Assembly (NCBI RefSeq): GCF_000308775.1 | Contig: NZ_BAGJ01000170.1 | Span: 46,284 to 110,283, forward strand | Source: Nocardia testacea NBRC 100365 | GTDB taxonomy: Bacteria > Actinomycetota > Actinomycetes > Mycobacteriales > Mycobacteriaceae | Direction: 5' to 3' | Length of the DNA stretch: 64,000 nucleotides | Shown here: piece by piece, positions 34,731 through 44,116 of the stretch | How the letters are laid out: each line of letters opens with the position of its first letter | Numbering within the stretch: position 1 is the stretch's first letter | The notes under the pieces: model-generated | What the model saw: the letters and a program-made list of their open reading frames with translations, nothing else | What the model was told of the DNA's origin: nothing | Database searches by the model: none | Translations under genes and position numbers: made by a program

Positions 34731-37520
34731 TTGCTCGCCATCCTGCTCGCACACGCCTTGGCCGCGCTCATCGCGCCCGCCGCCGTGCGAGTACTGGGTC
34801 GCAACGCGTTCTATCCACTGGCGCTGGTACCGCTCGGGTGCCTCGGCTGGGTGATCGCCCACTGGAACGACGAGATCACGGTCCGGATGCAGTGGGCGCC
34901 CACCATCGATCTGGGTATGGACCTGCGCTTCGACTCCCTGGCCACGGTGATGAGCGCCCTCGTCCTGGGCATCGGCGCTCTGGTCCTGGCCTACTGCGCC
35001 CGCTACTTCACCGACGACGAACCGAAACTCGGCTCCTTCGCCGCCTGGCTGGTCGCCTTCTCCGGCGCCATGTTCGGCCTGGTCACCAGCGACAACATGC
35101 TGTTGCTGTTCACATTCTGGGAAGTGACCACCGTACTGTCGTTCCTGCTGGTCGGCCATAATTCCGACAGCGTGCCAGGGCGCCGCGCGGCCCTGCAGGC
35201 CCTGCTGGTGACCGGCGCGGGCGGCCTGGCCATGCTCGCCGGAATCGTCATCCTCGGCGAGGCCTACGGCAGCTATCTGCTGTCGGATCTGCTCGCCGCC
35301 ACCGACCCGCCCGGCGGGATCGCGGTGCAGGTCGCGGTGGTCCTCGTCCTGGTGGGCGCGCTCAGCAAATCCGCCATCGTGCCCCTGCACTTCTGGCTGC
35401 CCGGCGCCATGGCCGCACCCACCCCGGTCAGCGCCTACCTGCACGCCGCGGCAATGGTCAAGGCGGGTGTCTACCTCATCGCGCGGCTCGCACCCGCCTT
35501 CGCCGACGCCCCGGTCTGGCGGCCGCTCGTGCTCACCCTCGGCCTGGCGTCCATGCTGCTGGCCGGGTTGCGCGCGATGCAGGTCACCGACCTGAAATTG
35601 GTCCTGGCCTTCGGCACCGTGAGTCAGCTCGGCTTCCTGGTGACAATGGTGGGCCTCGGTACCCCCGACGCCGCGCTCGCCGGTATCGGCCTGGTGGTGG
35701 CGCACGCCCTGTTCAAGGCCACCCTCTTCCTCGTCGTCGGCATCATCGACCACGGGACGGGCACTCGTGACCTGCGGAAACTCTCCGGGCTGGGTCGCCG
35801 CGCACCTGTCCTCCTGGGCGCCTCGTCGCTGGCCGCGCTGAGCATGGCGGGTTTCCCGCCGCTCTGGGGGTTCGTGGCGAAGGAGTCCGCGCTGGCCGCC
35901 GAACTCCACGCCGAGCCGCTCTCGCTCACCGTGAAACTGCTGCTGGCCGCCGGACTGGTGCTCGGGTCCATGCTCACCGTCGCCTACAGCGCGCGCTTCA
36001 TCTGGGGCGCCTTCGCCGACAAACCCGGCGTCGCGGTCCCCGATTGGCACGCACCGGGCATCGGGCTGAGCGCGGCACCGGTGCTGCTGGCCGCCGGTTC
36101 GCTGGGCGCCGGACTCGCCGCGCCCTGGATGGACGGGCTGCTGGCACCCTACGCCGAAACCCTCCCGGGCGAGCTGACCGAGCACCTCCAGCTCTGGCAC
36201 GGCCTGACCGTGCCGTTGCTGCTCACCGTCGTCATCATCGCCGGGGGCCTCGCCCTGTTCGCGATACAGGACCGGTTCGGTGAATCGGCGAAGCTGCTGG
36301 GCAACGCCGACCGCGGCTACGATGCCGCGCTGCGGGCGGCCGACCGGCTCTCGCTGCGGATGACCGGCGCCGTCCAGCGCGGGTCGTTGCCGCTCACCCA
36401 GGCGGTGATCCTCGGCACCCTGGTGATCGTGCCCGCGGTGGTGCTGGCGATCGGCACCCGGACCGGGGTGGAACTGCGGCTGTGGGACTCCCCGCTGCAA
36501 ATGGTGATCGGCGCCGTCATGATCGCCATGGCGCTGGCCGCGACCGTCCTGCGCAACCGGCTGGCCAGCGTGCTGGTGGTCGGGCTCACCGGCTACGGAT
36601 GCGGTGTCGTCTTCGCCCTGCACGGCGCCCCCGATCTGGCGCTGACCCAGTTCCTCGTGGAAACCCTGACGCTCGTGGTGTTCGTCCTGGTGCTGCGCGC
36701 CTTCCCGGCCGAGATCGGGCCCGAACAGCAGGCCGGATTCCATATGGGCCGGGCGGCCATCGCCGTCGCGGCCGGTATCACGGTGCCGGTGCTGGCGGCG
36801 TTCGCCGCCGCGGCGCGTAATGCCCGGCCCATCTGGGAACGCATCCCGGACGCGGCCTACGAGTTCGGCGGCGGTAAGAACGCGGTCAATGTGCTGCTGG
36901 TCGATATCCGCGCCTGGGATACGCTCGGCGAGATATCGGTGCTGGTCGTGGCCGCTACCGGGGTGGCCTCGCTGGTGTTCCGCAGCCGGCGGTTCGGGCT
37001 GCCGCCGCGCGCCGCCGACGCGCCCAACTACCGGCCCGGCAAGGTGGGCTGGCTGCCCGCGGGCCGCCTGGTCGACCGCCGCGAACGCTCCATGGTCCTG
37101 CAGATCACGACCCGCCTGGTGTTCCCCACCATCATGGTGCTGTCGGTCTACTTCTTCTTCTCCGGCCACAATGCGCCCGGCGGCGGTTTCGCCGGCGGTC
37201 TCATCGCCGGGCTGGCGCTGGTCCTGCGCTATCTCGCGGGCGGCCAGTACGAACTGGGCGAGGCCCTGCCTGTGGAGGCCGGTCATCTGCTCGGCGCCGG
37301 ATTGATTCTCGCCGCCGGTACCGCCGGCACCTCACTGCTGCTGGGAGCGCCGCCGCTGAGCTCCGCCATTCTCGAGGCCACGATTCCGGTGCTCGGCCAT
37401 GTGAAACTGGTGACCTCGCTGTTCTTCGACCTCGGTGTCTACCTGATCGTGGTGGGCCTCGTATTGGATGTATTGCGCAGCCTCGGCGCGCGCCTCGACG
37501 ACGAGCTGGTGCAGTCATGA
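34731..37520 (+). CDS. mrpA: Mrp Na+/H+ antiporter subunit A, fused A/B type
   Basis: A 929-residue membrane protein. The N-terminal part is NuoL/MrpA-like with many helices and the proton-path KSAIVPLHFWLPGAMAAPTPVS motif split across residues about 212-234. The C-terminus carries the MrpB-like segment (FFFSGHNAPGGGFAGGLIAG). Subunits A and B are therefore fused, as in other actinobacteria. The TTG start is supported by GGAGG at 34720-34724. It exports Na+ in exchange for protons as part of a heteromeric complex. Its stop overlaps mrpC by 4 nt. Confidence 0.94.
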   Translation: MLAILLAHALAALIAPAAVRVLGRNAFYPLALVPLGCLGWVIAHWNDEITVRMQWAPTIDLGMDLRFDSLATVMSALVLGIGALVLAYCARYFTDDEPKLGSFAAWLVAFSGAMFGLVTSDNMLLLFTFWEVTTVLSFLLVGHNSDSVPGRRAALQALLVTGAGGLAMLAGIVILGEAYGSYLLSDLLAATDPPGGIAVQVAVVLVLVGALSKSAIVPLHFWLPGAMAAPTPVSAYLHAAAMVKAGVYLIARLAPAFADAPVWRPLVLTLGLASMLLAGLRAMQVTDLKLVLAFGTVSQLGFLVTMVGLGTPDAALAGIGLVVAHALFKATLFLVVGIIDHGTGTRDLRKLSGLGRRAPVLLGASSLAALSMAGFPPLWGFVAKESALAAELHAEPLSLTVKLLLAAGLVLGSMLTVAYSARFIWGAFADKPGVAVPDWHAPGIGLSAAPVLLAAGSLGAGLAAPWMDGLLAPYAETLPGELTEHLQLWHGLTVPLLLTVVIIAGGLALFAIQDRFGESAKLLGNADRGYDAALRAADRLSLRMTGAVQRGSLPLTQAVILGTLVIVPAVVLAIGTRTGVELRLWDSPLQMVIGAVMIAMALAATVLRNRLASVLVVGLTGYGCGVVFALHGAPDLALTQFLVETLTLVVFVLVLRAFPAEIGPEQQAGFHMGRAAIAVAAGITVPVLAAFAAAARNARPIWERIPDAAYEFGGGKNAVNVLLVDIRAWDTLGEISVLVVAATGVASLVFRSRRFGLPPRAADAPNYRPGKVGWLPAGRLVDRRERSMVLQITTRLVFPTIMVLSVYFFFSGHNAPGGGFAGGLIAGLALVLRYLAGGQYELGEALPVEAGHLLGAGLILAAGTAGTSLLLGAPPLSSAILEATIPVLGHVKLVTSLFFDLGVYLIVVGLVLDVLRSLGARLDDELVQS

Positions 37521-37897
37521 GCGCGAACCTGACCCTGCTGATCGTCGTCGGCGTCCTGGTGGCCTGCGGGGTCTACCTGCTGCTCGAACGCACCGTGACG
37601 AAGATGTTGCTCGGCATTTTGCTGTTCAGCAATGCGGTCAACCTGCTGATCCTCACCATGGGCGGCCCCGACGGCGCGCCGCCGATCCAGGGCGCCGACG
37701 ATATCGAACACACCCTCATGGCCGACCCGCTGGCCCAGGCGCTGGTGCTGACGGCCATCGTCATCACCATGGGCGTTTCGGCGTTCGTGCTCGCGCTGGC
37801 CTATCGCTCCTACATCCTGACCACGAGTGAAAAAGTGGAGAACGACCCGGAGGATGTCGGGATCGCCGCGCGCCGGCCGGAGGAACCCGAAGAATGA
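37517..37897 (+). CDS. mrpC: Mrp antiporter subunit C
   Basis: A 126-residue membrane protein homologous to NuoK, with three helices (LTLLIVVGVLVACGVYLLLE, MLLGILLFSNAVNLLILTMG, ALVLTAIVITMGVSAFVLAL). It overlaps mrpA and mrpD by 4 nt each. The acidic C-terminal tail (PEDVGIAARRPEEPEE) is cytoplasmic. Confidence 0.93.
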   Translation: MSANLTLLIVVGVLVACGVYLLLERTVTKMLLGILLFSNAVNLLILTMGGPDGAPPIQGADDIEHTLMADPLAQALVLTAIVITMGVSAFVLALAYRSYILTTSEKVENDPEDVGIAARRPEEPEE

Positions 37898-39489
37898 GCT
37901 TGTCGCCCGATCTGGTCCCCGCCCTGGCTCCCCTGCCGGTGCTCATCCCGCTGCTGGCCGCCGCGGTGACACTGGTGGCCGGTCGCCGTGCCCGGGTACA
38001 GCGGGTCCTGGCCACGGTCGCGCTGAGCGCGGCGGTGGTCGTCTGCGCGGTGCTGCTGTACCTGGCCGATCGGGACGGGACGGTGGCCGTACAGGTCGGC
38101 GGCTGGGAGACACCCATCGGTATCACCATCGTGGTGGACCGGCTCTCCGCGACCATGCTGCTGGTCTCGGCCATCGTGCTGCTGGCGGTGGCCCTCTACG
38201 GCGCCGGCCAGAACATCAGCGACGCCCAGGTCCGCCAGCCCACCTCCATCTTCTGGCCCACCTATCTGATCCTCAGCGCGGGCGTGGCGATGGCGTTCCT
38301 GGCCGGCGACCTGTTCAACCTGTTCGTCGGTTTCGAGATCCTGCTGGTCGCCTCGTTCGTCCTGCTCACCCTGGGCGCGACCGCGGAACGCATTCGCGCC
38401 GGAGTGTCGTATGTGATGGTCTCCATGGTGTCGTCGCTGATCTTCCTGATCGGCACCGCCGTCACCTACGGCGCCACCGGGACCCTCAACTTCGCGCAAC
38501 TGGCCCAGCGGATGGACGCCATCCCCGACGGTATCCGCCAAGCGGTCTACGCCGTGCTGCTGGTCGCCTTCGGTATCAAGGCCGCGGTGTTCCCCCTGTC
38601 CAACTGGCTGCCCGACTCCTACCCCACCGCCCCCGCGCCGGTCACCGCGGTATTCGCCGGTCTGCTCACCAAGGTCGGGGTGTACGCGATCGTGCGCACC
38701 CAGACCCTGCTCTTCCCGGACGGCGGATTCGACAATCTGCTGATGATCAGCGGCCTGCTCACCATGCTGATCGGCATATTCGGTGCCATCGCGCAGAGCG
38801 ATATCCGGCGATTGCTCTCGTTCACGCTGGTCAGCCATATCGGCTACATGATGTTCGGGGTGGGTATCGCCAGTCCCATCGGACTGGCGGGCACGGTGTA
38901 CTACATCGCGCACCACATTCTGGTGCAGACAGCGCTGTTCCTGGTGGCCGGATTGATCGAACGCCAGGCGGGCTCGACCTCTCTGCGGCGGGTGGGCGGG
39001 CTGGCCGCCGCCAGCCCACTACTCGCGGGATTGTTCCTCATCCCGGCGCTGAACCTCGGCGGGATACCGCCCTTCTCCGGTTTCATCGGGAAGGTGGCCC
39101 TGCTCCAGGCCGGCGCGCAGGACGGCAGCGTGCTCGCCTGGGTGCTGGTCGCCGGATCGGTGGTGACCAGTCTGCTGACCCTGTACGTCATGGCGCGGAC
39201 CTGGAGCAAGGCGTTCTGGCGGCCCCGCGAACAGGCCCCCGAGGGTCATCTGGTGGCCGCGACCCTGCCCTCGCTGGTGGAGGACAACACCGACATGCTC
39301 TACGACGAACGCACCGATCCCGGCCGGTTGCCGGCCATGATGGTGCTGCCGACCGCGGCGCTGGTCGCGGTCGGACTGGCGCTGACGGTGTGGGCGGGCC
39401 CGGTCCTGGCGATCGCCGACCGGGCCGCGATCGAACTGCAGGACCGGGGAATTTATATCGGCGCGGTGCTGGGCGGGGGGCCGCGATGA
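37894..39489 (+). CDS. mrpD: Mrp antiporter subunit D
   Basis: A 531-residue NuoN/NuoM-like membrane protein of the Mrp complex, with about 14 hydrophobic segments and the conserved Lys in VAFGIKAAVFPLSNWLPDSY. A Glu-bearing helix (FVGFEILLVASFVLL) matches the proton path. It overlaps its neighbours by 4 nt. Confidence 0.94.
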   Translation: MSLSPDLVPALAPLPVLIPLLAAAVTLVAGRRARVQRVLATVALSAAVVVCAVLLYLADRDGTVAVQVGGWETPIGITIVVDRLSATMLLVSAIVLLAVALYGAGQNISDAQVRQPTSIFWPTYLILSAGVAMAFLAGDLFNLFVGFEILLVASFVLLTLGATAERIRAGVSYVMVSMVSSLIFLIGTAVTYGATGTLNFAQLAQRMDAIPDGIRQAVYAVLLVAFGIKAAVFPLSNWLPDSYPTAPAPVTAVFAGLLTKVGVYAIVRTQTLLFPDGGFDNLLMISGLLTMLIGIFGAIAQSDIRRLLSFTLVSHIGYMMFGVGIASPIGLAGTVYYIAHHILVQTALFLVAGLIERQAGSTSLRRVGGLAAASPLLAGLFLIPALNLGGIPPFSGFIGKVALLQAGAQDGSVLAWVLVAGSVVTSLLTLYVMARTWSKAFWRPREQAPEGHLVAATLPSLVEDNTDMLYDERTDPGRLPAMMVLPTAALVAVGLALTVWAGPVLAIADRAAIELQDRGIYIGAVLGGGPR

Positions 39490-40040
39490 GCGGACCGACG
39501 AATCGCGACACGGTACTACGCGTCGGCGTCCTGCTCTGGCTGTCCGCGGTCTGGGTGGCGCTGTGGGGCCGGGTCAGCGTCGCCAATGTGCTGGCAGGAC
39601 TGGCGGTGGGCCTGGTCATCATGGTCGCACTCCCGCTGCCCCGGATACCGCTGCGCGGGCAGTTGCGACTGTTACCGCTGATGAAATTGGCGGCGGTCAG
39701 CGTGTACTACGGGCTGGAGTCCAGTTTCCAGCTGGCCTGGTTCGCCCTGCGGCCCGGCCCGCCGCCGCCCTCCGGTGTGCTCGAGGTGCAGTTCGCGTTC
39801 CGCTCGGATCTGGTCATGGTGCTGTGCGTCAACCTGATCAATCTGATCCCGGGCACCATGGTGCTGGAGATCGACCGCGAACAGTGCAAGGCCTACGTGC
39901 ATGTCATCGATGTGAGCAGTGCGGAGGCGGTGGCGAAGTTCTACCGCACCATCCGGGTGCTGGAACGGTTGCTGATCGACGGGCTGGAACGTCGCGCCAC
40001 CCCGCTCCCGCCACCTACCGGTCAGGAGGTACCCAAGTGA
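39486..40040 (+). CDS. mrpE: Mrp antiporter subunit E
   Basis: A 184-residue subunit with two or three N-terminal helices and a soluble C-terminal domain (GVLEVQFAFRSDLVMVLCVN, then IPGTMVLEIDREQCKAYVHV) typical of MrpE. It overlaps mrpD and mrpF by 4 nt. Confidence 0.92.
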   Translation: MSGPTNRDTVLRVGVLLWLSAVWVALWGRVSVANVLAGLAVGLVIMVALPLPRIPLRGQLRLLPLMKLAAVSVYYGLESSFQLAWFALRPGPPPPSGVLEVQFAFRSDLVMVLCVNLINLIPGTMVLEIDREQCKAYVHVIDVSSAEAVAKFYRTIRVLERLLIDGLERRATPLPPPTGQEVPK

Positions 40041-40297
40041 TCGTCGTGGCCGTGGTGGCCGCGGTCCTGCTCGGTGCGGCCGCGTTGATCACCGCATACC
40101 GCATTCTCGCGGGCCCGGATACCCTCGATCGGGTGATCGGGATCGACTCGATCATCGCCATGGCGATCTGCGGCCTCGCGGTGTGGGCGGCCTACAGCCG
40201 CGACACCGATGTGGTGCCCGCCATCGTCGCGCTGTCGCTGGTGGGCTTCCTCGGTTCGGCCGCCGTCACCCGCTTCCGGGTCCGGGACGACCGATGA
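40037..40297 (+). CDS. mrpF: Mrp antiporter subunit F
   Basis: An 86-residue, three-helix membrane subunit with the family signature RILAGPDTLDRVIGIDSI. GTG start overlaps the mrpE stop (GTGA). Confidence 0.92.
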   Translation: MIVVAVVAAVLLGAAALITAYRILAGPDTLDRVIGIDSIIAMAICGLAVWAAYSRDTDVVPAIVALSLVGFLGSAAVTRFRVRDDR

Positions 40298-40641
40298 ACA
40301 CCGTATTCGACTGGATCTCCGGCGTCCTGATCATCTTCGGCGCGGTACTGGCGCTGACCGCGGCCATCGGTATCGTCCGGTTCCGGGACACCCTGCTGCG
40401 TATGCACGCGGCGACCAAACCTCAGGTGATCGGTCTTGTTTCGGTGCTGGCGGGCACCTGTATCCGGGTATACGACGACCCCAATGTCTGGATGCTGGTG
40501 CTGGTCGGGTTGTTCACCTTGCTCACCGCACCGGTAATCGCCCACCTGATCGGCCGCACCGCCTACCGGGAGCAGTTGCACCGCAAGGATCTGCTGGTGG
40601 TCAACGAACTGGAGGACAAACTGGATCGGCCGCGGCCGTGA
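40294..40641 (+). CDS. mrpG: Mrp antiporter subunit G
   Basis: A 115-residue subunit with three helices and the MrpG signature AAIGIVRFRDTLLRMHAATK. It is the last gene of the operon. Its 3' end overlaps the convergent PAP2 gene by 41 bp. Confidence 0.92.
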   Translation: MNTVFDWISGVLIIFGAVLALTAAIGIVRFRDTLLRMHAATKPQVIGLVSVLAGTCIRVYDDPNVWMLVLVGLFTLLTAPVIAHLIGRTAYREQLHRKDLLVVNELEDKLDRPRP

Positions 40642-42043
40642 GCCCGGCGGACCGGTCGGCCGCCGGTGCCGCCGTATCGAGTGGATCGTCGGTGGCGACA
40701 ACCGCGTCCGCGCGATCGGGCAGTGTCGCGCTCGCGGTCGCAACCGGCCGCTCGCGGCGGCGCCGGGAGAACCATGTGGCGTGGAAACCCGCCGCCATCG
40801 CCGCGAGCAGGGCCGCGACGATCGACCCCGCGACCACCGGATAGTCGGCCATATGCACCGCCAGATACCGGTAGCCGACCAGCAGCGTCACCAGTATCAC
40901 CGCACCACCGGCGACCAGCCGGATCCGGAACGGCCCCCAGCCGCGTTCCGGTTCCCGCAGCGCCGATTCCACGGTCAGGCACAGCACCGCCCCGGCGACC
41001 AGGTCCACGCCGTAGTGGTAGCCGAAACCGAGGGTCGCGGCCAGCGTGCACAGCAGCCAGAACATACCGCCCCAGCGCAGCCAGGTGGGCGCGAGCGAAC
41101 CATCGGGGTTACGACGGGTGTGCAGGAAGAGCGCCAGTGCCCACGCGGTGTGCATCGAGGGCATGCAGTTACGCGGCGAGAACGAATCGAAGGCCATCGC
41201 AACCGGTGCGCGGTCCAGCGGCGGCAACACATCGGGCCAGAAATTGCCGAGCTGGAAACCGTTCCCGTCGACCCCGTAGGCGAACATCGGTCCGACCACC
41301 GGGAACAGTATGTACACCAGGGGCCCCACCAGGCCCAGCACCAGGAAGGTGCGCACCAGGTAGTGGTTCGGCCAGCGGCCGCCCGCCGCCACCGACCGCA
41401 ACTGCCAGACCGCCACCACGATGGCCGCCGCCGGCAGTTCGATGTACACCCAGTGCAGGACCGCCTCGGGTACCGGTCCCAGGGTTTCCAGCACCCGGCC
41501 CATCACCCATGCCGGATCACCGAGCGCGTGATCGGCCAGCATCACGTACCGGTCCAGCACCCGCGGCCGCAGGTCCACGGTGATGTGTAGCCAGACGTCG
41601 CCGACCTTGGTCGCCAGGATCAGCAGCGCGCCCAGCGCGGCGGCGTGCAGGGCGTTGCGCCGTTCGACGCCGGTCCAGCGCAGCCAGGCCACCAGTGCCA
41701 GCGCGGTGAGCACGAGAACCGGCCCGTTGCCCACGGTGAACGGTCCCCCCAGCAGCAGCCGTACCCCCGCGTACACCAGATCGATCGCCACGGCCGCACC
41801 CGCCGCGATCCACCGGCGCCGGGCCGATATCCCGACCAGCGCGAGAACCAGGCCCGCCCAGGGCACGGTCATCGATTTGGGGGTACCGATGTAGTCGCGG
41901 GCCAGGCTCGTCAGCGGACCCTCGAAATCCCGCCACATCGCCACGCCCTGCAGCACCAGCAGCAATACCGGCACCGCGGCGACGGCGGCGACCCGAACCC
42001 CCCGGCGCGGCACGGAGACGCGCACCGCTGCTCCAGCTCCCAT
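40601..42043 (-). CDS. PAP2-family membrane phosphatase/transferase
   Basis: A 480-residue protein with about ten hydrophobic helices. The PAP2 active-site motifs are SPRNCMPSMHTAWALALF (near residues 285-302) and GYHYGVDLVAGAVL, where His and Asp are conserved. Lipid phosphatases and inositol-phosphoceramide-type transferases share this layout; the arrangement with a long N-terminal membrane part fits an actinobacterial PAP2 glycolipid or phosphoinositol enzyme. The exact substrate is unknown. The ATG at 42043 is preferred. Its C-terminus extends into mrpG. Confidence 0.88.
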   Translation of the reverse strand: MGAGAAVRVSVPRRGVRVAAVAAVPVLLLVLQGVAMWRDFEGPLTSLARDYIGTPKSMTVPWAGLVLALVGISARRRWIAAGAAVAIDLVYAGVRLLLGGPFTVGNGPVLVLTALALVAWLRWTGVERRNALHAAALGALLILATKVGDVWLHITVDLRPRVLDRYVMLADHALGDPAWVMGRVLETLGPVPEAVLHWVYIELPAAAIVVAVWQLRSVAAGGRWPNHYLVRTFLVLGLVGPLVYILFPVVGPMFAYGVDGNGFQLGNFWPDVLPPLDRAPVAMAFDSFSPRNCMPSMHTAWALALFLHTRRNPDGSLAPTWLRWGGMFWLLCTLAATLGFGYHYGVDLVAGAVLCLTVESALREPERGWGPFRIRLVAGGAVILVTLLVGYRYLAVHMADYPVVAGSIVAALLAAMAAGFHATWFSRRRRERPVATASATLPDRADAVVATDDPLDTAAPAADRSAGLTAAADPVCPPVR

Positions 42044-42131
42044 ATTCGGGTTTCCGACTAGCACCCGACCATCGTAAACGGCACGTGAACGGCAGGTCAC
42101 CGGGCTGCTGAACAGCAGCGAACCGGCCGGG

Positions 42132-43277
42132 TCAGCTGTCGAGTTCGCGAACCAGCGCGTCCACCACCGCGACGAGATCCCCCTGCGCGGCCGCCGCCAC
42201 CTGCCGCTGCCGCTGATAGTTGGCCCCGCGGCGCGGAATATCGGCCACCGCGGCGAGTTCGGCCACACAGTCCAGCCGTCGCGCGGTCGGCTCCAGCCGG
42301 GTCAGCAGATCGTCGAGATCCTCGGTGACCAGACGTTCCCGATTGTCGTCACCCACGATCACGATGGCGTCCAGCCCGTAACGCGCGGCCCGCCATTTGT
42401 TCTCCTGCACATGCCACGGCGGCAGGGTGGGCAGCGACTCGCCGCGTTCCACCCGCTCGTCCAGATGCACGATCAAACAGTGGATGAACGCCGCCAGCGC
42501 GGCCAGTTCCGCCCGGTTGGAGATGCCGTCGCAGATCCGTACCTCGATGGTCCCCCATTTCGGGGCGGGCCGGATATCCCAGTGCATACCGCCGAGCTGT
42601 TCGAACACACCGGTTTTCATCTGGTCGTGCACATAGCGCTCGAACTCGCCCCAGTTCTCGAACTGGAACGGCAGTCCCGCCGTGGGCAACTGCTGGAACA
42701 TCAGCGCGCGATTGCTCGCGTAACCGGTATCCGAACCCGACCACATCGGTGAGGAGGCCGACAACGCCAGCAGATGCGGATAGGACAACAGCAGCGAGTT
42801 CAGGATGGGAAAAACCTTGTCCCGGTGCGATACCCCGACATGCACGTGTACCCCCCAGATCAGCATCTGCCGACCCCACCACTGGGTTCGTTCGATGAGT
42901 TCGTCGTAGTGCTCGGACCGGGTGAGCTGCTGGGTGGACCACTGCGCGAACGGATGCGTGCCCGCGCAGAACAGATCCACCCCGAGTTCGTCGGCGGCCC
43001 GGCGCACGGTGTCCATGGTGCCGGACAGATCCGCCACCGCGGACCCGACGGTCTCGTGCACCCCCGTGACCAGTTCCACGGTGTTGCGGAGCAGTTCCTT
43101 GGTCACCTGCGGGGTGCCGTCGTGCGCGCGCAGCTCACCCACCGCGTCGAAAACGGCTGCCGCCGTATTGGACAGATCGCGACTCGTCTTGTCGACGAGC
43201 GCGATCTCCCATTCGATCCCCACGGTCGGCCGAGGCGACCCGCGGAACGGCACCGGCTCGATCCGCGCCCCACCCAT
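42132..43277 (-). CDS. Carboxylate-amine ligase of the GCS2 (YbdK) family
   Basis: A 381-residue ATP-dependent ligase related to glutamate-cysteine ligase type 2. Characteristic sequences are PTVGIEWEIALVDKTSRDLS, the ELVTGVH strand, WWGRQMLIWGVHVHVGVSHR and PKWGTIEVRICDGISNRAEL. The carboxylate-amine reaction is a family inference; actinobacteria make mycothiol, so glutathione synthesis is not implied. It matches Rv0433 by context and lies next to sodC. Confidence 0.92.
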   Translation of the reverse strand: MGGARIEPVPFRGSPRPTVGIEWEIALVDKTSRDLSNTAAAVFDAVGELRAHDGTPQVTKELLRNTVELVTGVHETVGSAVADLSGTMDTVRRAADELGVDLFCAGTHPFAQWSTQQLTRSEHYDELIERTQWWGRQMLIWGVHVHVGVSHRDKVFPILNSLLLSYPHLLALSASSPMWSGSDTGYASNRALMFQQLPTAGLPFQFENWGEFERYVHDQMKTGVFEQLGGMHWDIRPAPKWGTIEVRICDGISNRAELAALAAFIHCLIVHLDERVERGESLPTLPPWHVQENKWRAARYGLDAIVIVGDDNRERLVTEDLDDLLTRLEPTARRLDCVAELAAVADIPRRGANYQRQRQVAAAAQGDLVAVVDALVRELDS

Positions 43278-43298
43278 ATCGGCCCCTCCGTCGCGCGT

Positions 43299-43991
43299 CT
43301 AACCGATGACGCCGCAGGCGACCCGGCCGCCCGCGTCACCGGTACTCATCGTCTGCTGATCCGGGCCGGCGCCGCCCTCGCGGGTGTAACGGTCCGGGAT
43401 ATTGGCGAAGTTGTCGGAACCGGCGTGCACGATGATCGCCTTGCCCCGGATATCGCTGAGGGTGACCGTGTCGGTGGTGGTCACCAGGTAGCCGTGGCCG
43501 TCCTTACGGACCTGCAGCGAGGTCAGATCGCCACTGGCCGGGTGTCCGGTCGCGCCGCCGACCTGCAGATGCCCGCCCGCGGACAGGAAGTCGCCGGGCG
43601 CCCCACCGGCCGGCGGGGCCGAATTGGCCTCGCACTTGCCTTCCTGGTGGATGTGCAGACCGTGGAAACCGGGGGTCAAACCCGTTGTGTCGACGGTGAT
43701 CCGCAGGTGGTTGCCCTCGTCTGCGATATTGGCCGTCCCGACCTTCGCGCCGCTCGGCGACTTCAGTTCCACCTCGGTCCCCGAACCGGCCGGGGAACCC
43801 TGCTCTTCGCTGTGCTCACCGTGCTCGCCTCCACCTGCCGGAGCCGGGGACGAGGTCCACACCGGCGGAGTCGTCCCGGGTACGTCACTGGATTCCTGAC
43901 TGTTCGTGCAGGCAACGAGGCCGAAAGCCGCGACAGCCAGCACCGGGGTCACGCTCCGCCAAGATCGGCGACGAGAAGGGGACTGGGCCAT
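43299..43991 (-). CDS. sodC: Copper-dependent superoxide dismutase lipoprotein
   Basis: A 230-residue extracytoplasmic SodC with lipoprotein signal (FGLVAC, Cys near 28). It dismutates superoxide at the cell surface. Copper ligands appear in FHGLHIHQEGKC, SAGGHL and IIVHAG. The zinc loop GGHLQVGGATGHPASGDL lacks one of the usual histidines, as in the M. tuberculosis SodC, which is a copper enzyme without zinc. The C-terminal disulfide/active-site loop GDAGGRVACGVIG is conserved. GGAG lies upstream of the ATG. Confidence 0.95.
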   Translation of the reverse strand: MAQSPSRRRSWRSVTPVLAVAAFGLVACTNSQESSDVPGTTPPVWTSSPAPAGGGEHGEHSEEQGSPAGSGTEVELKSPSGAKVGTANIADEGNHLRITVDTTGLTPGFHGLHIHQEGKCEANSAPPAGGAPGDFLSAGGHLQVGGATGHPASGDLTSLQVRKDGHGYLVTTTDTVTLSDIRGKAIIVHAGSDNFANIPDRYTREGGAGPDQQTMSTGDAGGRVACGVIG

Positions 43992-44116
43992 CTGGGAACT
44001 CCTTTACGAGTACCGAGTTTACGGGTAGAGCGTTTCGACAACGATCCTTCGACCCACAAGATGATGCCACGCGGTCCCCGCCGGGCCGGTACGCCCCCGA
44101 CCTCCGGAGACGCGTG

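Noticed and set aside
32704..34752. 682-codon minus-strand frame over the Cdc48-like gene
   Set aside because: Antisense of two intact AAA modules; no ribosome site or motif.
34710..37286. 858-codon minus-strand open frame over mrpA
   Set aside because: Composition is Gln/His/Gly-rich and lacks any domain; MrpA on the plus strand is certain.
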